DNA of 64,000 bases from CBDDFQ01 sp965227035. GTDB lineage: Bacteria > Pseudomonadota > Gammaproteobacteria > Burkholderiales > Burkholderiaceae_C. A model generated the notes under the pieces. The model did not search any database, had not been told where the DNA came from, and worked only from the letters and a program-made list of their open reading frames with translations. The stretch is taken from the NCBI GenBank assembly GCA_965227035.1, contig OZ245724.1, positions 3,162,001-3,226,000 of the forward strand. Reading direction: 5' to 3'. How positions within the stretch are numbered: the first letter of the stretch is position 1; every line of letters starts with the position of its first letter. Both the position numbers and the translations under genes were made by a program. Positions 54,892 through 64,000 of this stretch are shown here, piece after piece.

Positions 54892-54975
54892 CTTATACGT
54901 TACGCGTTTCTATCATCAAATCCTGAGTGCGCAAAGCATACGTTTGCAATGTGTGATGTACATGTCACACGTTGC
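54892..54975 (-). promoter_or_regulatory. Promoter and 30-bp near-palindromic operator of the receiver/hybrid kinase operon
   Basis: Minus strand: -35 TTGATG (54914-54919 on plus), 16-base spacer, -10 TATAAG (54892-54897). Upstream, GCAATGTGTGA and TCACACGTTGC (54946-54956, 54965-54975) form an 11-bp inverted repeat with one mismatch around an 8-base centre. Half-sites TGTGA/TCACA look like CRP/Vfr sites, but the centre is 8 instead of 6 bases. Its centre lies about 75 bases upstream of the predicted start. Confidence 0.55.
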
Positions 54976-55013
54976 GACTGGGATCAACTACGAGACATTC
55001 ACAAAGAACAGCC

Positions 55014-55047
55014 AAAAAAAAACGCCCAACTTTCGTTGGGCGTTTTT
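55014..55047 (-). terminator. Terminator of the rRNA operon
   Basis: Minus strand: a 13-bp stem AAAAACGCCCAAC/GTTGGGCGTTTTT with GAAA loop (55018-55047) followed by a run of T, 14 bases after the 5S 3' end. Confidence 0.95.
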
Positions 55048-55060
55048 CTCGCTTGTAAGA

Positions 55061-55175
55061 GCCTGACGATGTCCTACTTTCACACGGGAATCCGCACTAT
55101 CATCGGCGCAGAGGCGTTTCACTGTCCTGTTCGGGATGGGAAGGAGTGGTACCACCTCGCTATGGTCATCAGGCA
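55061..55175 (-). rRNA. rrf: 5S ribosomal RNA
   Basis: Begins TGCCTGATGACC and ends in the complementary GTCAGGC on the minus strand, with the conserved ACCACTCCTTCCCATCCCGA and GATAGTGCGGAT segments. About 115 bases; ends estimated from terminal helix I. Last gene of the rrn operon. Confidence 0.96.
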
Positions 55176-55185
55176 TAACTTTTGC

Positions 55186-55210
55186 GCTTGCTTGAATAAT
55201 TCAAGCAAGC
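55186..55210 (-). repeat. Hairpin in the 23S-5S spacer
   Basis: GCTTGCTTGAA-TAA-TTCAAGCAAGC is a perfect 11-bp inverted repeat lying 10 bases 5' of 5S in the transcript. Probably an RNase processing signal for 5S release. The rest of the 108-bp spacer (55176-55283) holds no gene. Confidence 0.6.
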
Positions 55211-55271
55211 AAATTTATAGAGCAAATCAGCTTTTTATTGATTGCGTTAACTCGACATAACTCTTGAACTA

Positions 55272-58168
<2,897 letters not shown>

Positions 58169-58284
58169 CTTTCGTTAGAAAGCAAAGAGATTCAAGGAAT
58201 GTTGATTGGTCTTTCACCAATCGCGTTATGCCGTATTCAAATTTCGTTTAATCGAAATTGAAGTTCGTTGACGCAATCAAAATT

Positions 58285-58342
58285 GTCGCTAGCGGCACGG
58301 TGTGCATAAAACCTTTACGAATTTGCACTTTCCGCTAGCGAC
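58285..58342 (-). repeat. Inverted repeat in the tRNA-Ala/23S spacer
   Basis: GTCGCTAGCGG (58285-58295) and CCGCTAGCGAC (58332-58342) are perfect 11-bp arms. Part of the 288-bp spacer between 23S and tRNA-Ala, which has no gene. Confidence 0.6.
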
Positions 58343-58359
58343 GCTGATTTAACTCTATA

Positions 58360-58374
58360 AATTTTTAAAGAACA
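58360..58374 (-). promoter_or_regulatory. boxA-like antitermination element in the rrn spacer
   Basis: TGTTCTTTAAAAATT on the minus strand resembles rrn boxA (TGCTCTTTA core), placed ahead of 23S as in other rrn operons. NusB/NusE recruitment is expected from known systems. Confidence 0.55.
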
Positions 58375-58399
58375 ACCGATAAATTGATCGACTAGATCG

Positions 58400-58443
58400 A
58401 TCAACATCAAAGCAACCTAGTTATAAGTTGCTTTGATGTTGAT
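58400..58443 (-). repeat. 17-bp hairpin directly after tRNA-Ala
   Basis: 58400-58416 (ATCAACATCAAAGCAAC) pairs perfectly with 58427-58443 around a 10-base loop. In the transcript it starts at the base after the CCA of tRNA-Ala, so it likely directs 3' processing. Confidence 0.7.
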
Positions 58444-58519
58444 TGGTGGAGGATGACGGGATCGAACCGACGACCCCCTGCTTGCAAAGCAGGTGCTCTC
58501 CCAGCTGAGCTAATCCCCC
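58444..58519 (-). tRNA. alaT: tRNA-Ala (anticodon TGC)
   Basis: 76 bases with encoded CCA; acceptor GGGGGAT/ATCCTCC-type stem, D arm AGCTCAGCTGGGAGAGC, anticodon loop TTTGCAA, T arm GGTTCGATCC. Standard rrn spacer tRNA. Confidence 0.98.
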
Positions 58520-58533
58520 GGAGTTGTTTTGGA

Positions 58534-58610
58534 TGGTGGGTCTGGTTGGTTTCGAACCAACGACCCCCGCCTTATCAAGACGGTGCTCTAACCAACTGAG
58601 CTACAGACCC
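58534..58610 (-). tRNA. ileT: tRNA-Ile (anticodon GAT)
   Basis: 77 bases with encoded CCA; acceptor GGGTCTG/CAGACCC, D arm AGCTCAGTTGGTTAGAGC, anticodon loop TTGATAA, T arm GGTTCGAAACC-type. Lies between 16S and tRNA-Ala in the usual order. Confidence 0.98.
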
Positions 58611-58666
58611 AAGCCGGTCGCAAACAAGCGGGTTACCTCGCATGTCCACGACAACCGTTCCAACAA

Positions 58667-60383
<1,717 letters not shown>

Positions 60384-60390
60384 CTGTATA

Positions 60391-60402
60391 TTTTTAATGA
60401 AC
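60391..60402 (-). promoter_or_regulatory. boxA-like element in the 16S leader
   Basis: TTCATTAAAAAT on the minus strand, near-identical to the spacer copy (TTCTTTAAAAAT at 58361-58372), lies between promoter P3 and 16S. Expected rrn antitermination signal. Confidence 0.5.
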
Positions 60403-60455
60403 TTAGCATTGACTTTCGTCTTTTGCTTGCTTTGCTACGATCAGCAGAGCTTTCA

Positions 60456-60485
60456 ATTATTGCACAGTTTTTAATACCGTGTCAA
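60456..60485 (-). promoter_or_regulatory. rrn promoter P3 (nearest to 16S)
   Basis: -35 TTGACA (60480-60485 on plus), 18-base spacer, -10 AATAAT (60456-60461). The start region reads TGAAAGCTCTGCT, sharing GCTCTGCT with P2. Confidence 0.75.
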
Positions 60486-60553
60486 CCTTTGGGGTCTTTG
60501 CTTAACTTGCTTGCGTTTTTTAAAACGCTTGCTTGTTTTTAGCAGAGCCTCGA

Positions 60554-60583
60554 ATTATATACCAGCTTTTGATCACTTAGCAA
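60554..60583 (-). promoter_or_regulatory. rrn promoter P2
   Basis: -35 TTGCTA (60578-60583), 18-base spacer, consensus -10 TATAAT (60554-60559), then TCGAGGCTCTGCT. Confidence 0.7.
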
Positions 60584-60665
60584 ATAATTTCGAGATTTTT
60601 TAGACCCCGTCTGCTGTTGATTGCGTTTCGGTAAAACCGTTTTGCTCTCTTCAGCCGAGCCATCG

Positions 60666-60694
60666 AATATAGCACGGTTTTTTGATGTCGTCAA
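60666..60694 (-). promoter_or_regulatory. rrn promoter P1 (most distal)
   Basis: -35 TTGACG (60689-60694), 17-base spacer, -10 TATATT (60666-60671), then CGATGGCTCGGCT, a GC-rich discriminator. A-rich sequence just upstream (60693-60700) may act as an UP element. The 560-bp stretch 60242-60803 holds only rrn control sequence and the uup start region. Confidence 0.75.
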
Positions 60695-60803
60695 AAAAAA
60701 TTAACTTCTTTTTGCTTCCTCGGACCGCGCTGTTCTCAACAGCGAGGCCGTATTAGAGCACAGATTCTTTTAGGTTTCACGACGCAGGCCAGATAATTTG
60801 CAC

Positions 60804-62681
60804 ATGGCATTACTAACTTTGAATCAGGCCCAACTAGCATTCGGCCACGTCCCCCTTTTAGACAAAGCGGATTTCTCTCTTGAATCATCTGAACGAGTCG
60901 GTTTGATCGGCAGGAATGGGACTGGAAAGTCCTCTCTGCTGAAGATACTGGCCCGGATAGAAAAACCCGATGACGGGACGTTGCAGGTGCAGCAAGGCAT
61001 CCGCTCTATATATGTAGCCCAGGAACCACCGCTCGATGCGGCTCGTACCGTGTTCGAAGAAACCAGCGCAGGCCTGGCAGAGGGTATTGCTATGAGAGAG
61101 GCCTATCTCTCTGGTGATCCCGACGTCGATCTTGATGCTCTTCAGACGCGTATCGAAGCTCTGGATGCCTGGAACTGGGAGCAGCGCGTCGAGGAAACAT
61201 TGCAGCGCCTGAAGCTCGATCCGGCTGCGGTTATTGGAAATCTCTCCGGTGGCACCAAGAAGCGGGTGGCGCTAGCGCAAGCGCTTGTGGCTCGCCCCGA
61301 CGTCCTTCTGCTGGATGAACCGACCAACCATCTGGATCTGGACGCTATCGGATGGCTGGAAGAGTTGCTGCGTGAGTTCAAAGGCAGCGTCATCGCGATC
61401 AGTCACGACCGATCGTTTCTCGATGCTATTTCCACTCGGATCGTCGAACTGGATCGCGGCAAGCTGCGTTCGTACCCAGGAAGCTTCGCGCAGTACGTTC
61501 TATATAAAGAAGCGCAGTTGCAGGACGAGGCGGTGATGGCGGGCAAGGCGGACAAGCTGCTCGCGCAGGAAGAGGTGTGGATTCGCAAGGGCGTGGAAGC
61601 GCGCCGCACGCGAAGCCAGAGCCGGATCGTGCGGTTGGAGAAGCTCCGCGAAACCCGCGCGGCTCGTCGAGATGTCGTCGGCAAGGTTCGACTCGATGTG
61701 TCTTCTGGCGAGCGTAGCGGCAAGCTGGTCGCCGAGCTGACCGATGTGAACAAGACTTTCGGCGACCGTCAGATCGTTCGTGACTTCACCGCAACCTTGC
61801 TCCGTGGCGACAAGGTCGGCCTGATCGGGCCCAACGGAGCAGGAAAAACGACCTTGTTGAAGCTGATCCTGGGCGAACTCGCCGCTGATTCGGGCGTCGT
61901 CCGCCAAGGTGCCAATTTGCAGGTCGCTTACTTCGATCAGATGCGCGAAGGCGTCAATCTGGATGCAACGCTGGAGGATTTCATCAGTCCGGGCAGCGAA
62001 TGGATCGAGATCGGGACTCAGCGCAAGCACGTCAAAAGTTATCTGAGCGACTTCCTGTTCTCACCCGCAAGAGCGAATTCCCCCGTGCGATCCCTCTCCG
62101 GTGGAGAGCGAAATCGGCTGTTCCTTGCACGACTGTTCGCCAGACCTGCGAACGTGCTGGTTCTGGACGAGCCGACCAACGACCTGGATATCGAAACCCT
62201 GGAAATGCTCGAAGAACTGCTGCAGTCCTACGACGGCACGGTTTTTCTGGTGAGCCACGACCGCACGTTCCTCGACAACGTGGTGACCAGCACGATTGCA
62301 TGGGAAGGACCGGGACACTGGCGCGAGTACGAAGGCGGCGTTCAGGACTGGATTGCGCAATCCAAACGGTCGAAGGACATTCAGGCGGCCAAGGACACTC
62401 CTCCAGCGGCTGAAAAGGCTGTCAAACAAGCGAAGGCACCGGTCGCGCAGAAAAAGAAGCTCAATTACAAGGAGCAGCGAGAACTCGGATCTCTTCCGGA
62501 CTTGATAGCTGCTCTCGAGAAGGAGCAGGCCGTTATCGCAGGAGAGCTGGCGGATCCTGCGGGAGGTGGTCTTTATGCTCGCGATCCGGAGCGCGCCGCG
62601 CAGGCCACGACACGGCATTCGCAGATCGAAGATGAGTTGTTGGCGGCGCTCGAACGCTGGGAAGAACTTTCGAACGCGTGA
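60804..62681 (+). CDS. uup: ABC-F ATPase Uup
   Basis: Soluble twin-ATPase of the ABC-F family, acting on ribosomes and linked to transposon precise excision and replication/ribosome rescue in E. coli. Two cassettes: GRNGTGKSS (~33-41), LSGGTKKRVALAQAL, LLLDEPTNHLD; and GPNGAGKTT (~345), LSGGERNRLFLARL, LVLDEPTNDLD. A linker with basic helices joins them, and a C-terminal coiled-coil DNA-binding domain (about 545-625) marks Uup within ABC-F. ATG at 60804 gives 625 aa; no Shine-Dalgarno, and a GATAAT ends six bases upstream, so a leaderless mRNA is possible. Divergent from rrn. Confidence 0.94.
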   Translation: MALLTLNQAQLAFGHVPLLDKADFSLESSERVGLIGRNGTGKSSLLKILARIEKPDDGTLQVQQGIRSIYVAQEPPLDAARTVFEETSAGLAEGIAMREAYLSGDPDVDLDALQTRIEALDAWNWEQRVEETLQRLKLDPAAVIGNLSGGTKKRVALAQALVARPDVLLLDEPTNHLDLDAIGWLEELLREFKGSVIAISHDRSFLDAISTRIVELDRGKLRSYPGSFAQYVLYKEAQLQDEAVMAGKADKLLAQEEVWIRKGVEARRTRSQSRIVRLEKLRETRAARRDVVGKVRLDVSSGERSGKLVAELTDVNKTFGDRQIVRDFTATLLRGDKVGLIGPNGAGKTTLLKLILGELAADSGVVRQGANLQVAYFDQMREGVNLDATLEDFISPGSEWIEIGTQRKHVKSYLSDFLFSPARANSPVRSLSGGERNRLFLARLFARPANVLVLDEPTNDLDIETLEMLEELLQSYDGTVFLVSHDRTFLDNVVTSTIAWEGPGHWREYEGGVQDWIAQSKRSKDIQAAKDTPPAAEKAVKQAKAPVAQKKKLNYKEQRELGSLPDLIAALEKEQAVIAGELADPAGGGLYARDPERAAQATTRHSQIEDELLAALERWEELSNA

Positions 62682-62748
62682 GTTGCGGCTACACCGTGAC
62701 TTTTGGCTCGATTCGAGCTTGTAACAGAGTGCCTGCTTAACACTCGAC

Positions 62749-62779
62749 AGCTACATTGAACCGCATGACTCATGTAGCT
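62749..62779 (+). repeat. Inverted repeat ahead of the phospholipase D gene
   Basis: AGCTACAT (62749-62756) and ATGTAGCT (62772-62779) form an 8-bp stem with a 15-base loop; the second arm ends five bases before the ATG at 62785, so it could cover the ribosome site. Alternatively it ends the uup transcript, but it has no T run. Confidence 0.4.
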
Positions 62780-62784
62780 TACGA

Positions 62785-64000
62785 ATGAACTCCGTTTCAC
62801 GTCCGGGCGTAACCTGGCTGGAATCCTTGTCCTCACTGCGCCGATCGATCATTCGATTCGGCGCAGTGGCGCTCGTTGCTGGCGGTTTAGCCGCCTGTTC
62901 CACATTGCCGCCCAACACCGGGCGAGTCGAGTCGAAGGCATTGGCTCCGGTTGCTACGAATGAGCTGTCGCAGATAGTCGACTCTCGTCGATCGCAAACT
63001 CAAACCCGCATGACCTCCGGATTCACGTTGCTCAGCAGCGTGCAGTCGGCATACGGAAGTCGCCTGGCGATTACCGAGAAAGCCCAGAAAACGCTCGACC
63101 TGCAGTACTACGCGATTCACGCCGATGCGAGCACCGACAAGCTGGTCGAGGAGATTCGCAAAGCCGCCAGCCGAGGCGTACGCGTGCGCATCCTTCTGGA
63201 CGATCTTCATTCGGGCGGCGAAAACGCCCGCATTCTGCAACTTGGCTTCGAGCAAAACATCGAATTCCGCCTGTTCAATCCTATCGCGGGGTCACGCGGA
63301 TCGCTGCTGCCGCGAATCATCGGCTCGCTCAGCGAATTCGATCGTATCCAGCAGCGGATGCACAACAAGCTGTACATCGCAGACAACGTCGTTGGCATCG
63401 CAGGCGGACGCAATCTTGGCGACGCTTATTTCGGCGAGGACAAGAAGAGCAATTTCGTCGACATGGATGTCATGGCCGTCGGTCCGATCGTTCAAAAAAT
63501 GTCCGAGACTTTCGATCGTTACTGGAACGACTCGCGAGCCTATCCGGTGAAAACCTTGATGACTCGGGAAGAAGTCGCGGCGCTCGAAAAGAACGCCAGC
63601 AAACCAGCGGAAGCACCGCAGAAGTCGACCGATGGCACTCCTAAAGTCGAGGTCGCCGATCAACCGCAAACAGACGGATCGCCCAAGCCGGAAGAGCCGG
63701 GCATATGGGACGAGCGGCCGATGGATTTGACGAAGGTGCCTATTACATGGGCGCCGGCGATCGTCTTGGTCGATGCGCCGGGCAAGATCGCGGCCGAGGA
63801 CGGAGACACCGATCAGCAGGAAACAGTGGTCGACGGCCTGCTGCAACTGCTCTCCCAGGCCAAGCAGGACGTGCTGATCGTTTCGCCTTACTTTGTCCCG
63901 GGCGATCAAATGATGAAGGTCTTCCAAGACCTCCACGCGCGCGGCGTGCGAATTCGCGTGCTCACCAATTCGCTTGCATCGAACGATGCTCCGGTGGCTC
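62785..64000 (+). CDS. Phospholipase D-family lipoprotein, ClsC-like cardiolipin synthase (5' part)
   Basis: Begins at the ATG at 62785 and stays open to the window end (405 codons seen). Signal peptide with lipobox LAACS near residue 39, so it is a lipoprotein. TLDLQYYAIHADAS and VRVRILLDD are strands of the PLD fold; the first HKD motif is MHNKLYIADN with following GGRNLGDAYF. A linker of about 70 residues rich in Pro, Lys and Glu follows (AEAPQKSTDG, KPEEPG), then VSPYFVPGD begins the second half; the second HKD lies beyond the window. This pattern is that of ClsC/YmdC, which makes cardiolipin from PG and PE in E. coli; function here is inferred. Confidence 0.88.
   Translation, partial: MNSVSRPGVTWLESLSSLRRSIIRFGAVALVAGGLAACSTLPPNTGRVESKALAPVATNELSQIVDSRRSQTQTRMTSGFTLLSSVQSAYGSRLAITEKAQKTLDLQYYAIHADASTDKLVEEIRKAASRGVRVRILLDDLHSGGENARILQLGFEQNIEFRLFNPIAGSRGSLLPRIIGSLSEFDRIQQRMHNKLYIADNVVGIAGGRNLGDAYFGEDKKSNFVDMDVMAVGPIVQKMSETFDRYWNDSRAYPVKTLMTREEVAALEKNASKPAEAPQKSTDGTPKVEVADQPQTDGSPKPEEPGIWDERPMDLTKVPITWAPAIVLVDAPGKIAAEDGDTDQQETVVDGLLQLLSQAKQDVLIVSPYFVPGDQMMKVFQDLHARGVRIRVLTNSLASNDAPVA

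Overview
The window looks like chromosomal core genome from a betaproteobacterium, most likely order Burkholderiales. I base this on the rrn layout (16S, tRNA-Ile, tRNA-Ala, 23S, 5S), on familiar neighbourhoods (phoH-ybeY, rplM-rpsI, corC-lnt-glyQ-glyS-gmhB-plsC, an erpA/bactofilin/DUF6776 group), on a double-length UvrA and on an SAH riboswitch ahead of ahcY. The 16S variable regions look Oxalobacteraceae/Burkholderiaceae-like to me, but this is from memory and not from a search. I see no phage, insertion sequence, CRISPR array or other clear mobile DNA. Coding density is high and gaps are short.

Layout, left to right. 1-7052: 5' end of ruvA, phoH-ybeY, tyrS, an M23 peptidase with anmK (cell-wall turnover), and an MdtD-like exporter. 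7073-9890: erpA, bactofilin and a DUF6776 protein, then rpsI and rplM with a leader. 9926-16129: rlmJ; an ahcY-tlyA-metF methyl-cycle operon read from a promoter that leads directly into an SAH riboswitch; divergent prfC; a small CxxCGxCC protein. 16154-23670: a tandem-duplicated UvrA and an MHS-type transporter. 23862-34435: a leucine/isovalerate degradation (liu) operon, liuR-ivd-carbonic anhydrase-thiolase-HAD-mccB-mccA-mvaB-ybaK, with a LiuR-type palindrome between the -35 and -10 of its promoter and a divergent MBL-fold hydrolase. 34445-39607: a single-domain response regulator with two PAS histidine kinases, preceded by 12-bp-periodic repeats. 39751-48621: envelope and housekeeping operon from corC to a YgjP-like metalloprotease, with a GNAT gene upstream. 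48656-50381: an Lrp-family regulator divergent from hppD, with two palindromes between them. 50368-54867: a hybrid kinase carrying two receivers and an HPt domain, co-transcribed with a receiver protein fused to a cyclase-like domain that has lost most catalytic residues. 55014-60694: a complete rRNA operon on the minus strand with three tandem promoters. 60804-64000: uup and the start of a ClsC-like phospholipase D lipoprotein.

How the genes work together. AhcY removes SAH, MetF supplies methyl groups and the riboswitch ties expression to SAH. The liu genes convert isovaleryl-CoA through methylcrotonyl-CoA and HMG-CoA to acetoacetate and acetyl-CoA. The cluster has no methylglutaconyl-CoA hydratase (liuC) but contains a beta-carbonic anhydrase that could feed bicarbonate to the carboxylase. 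HppD (tyrosine catabolism) is probably controlled by the adjacent Lrp-family protein. The most unusual parts are the two signalling clusters: the RR-HK-HK operon behind a periodic repeat array, and the hybrid kinase plus degenerate-cyclase receiver behind a 30-bp near-palindrome.
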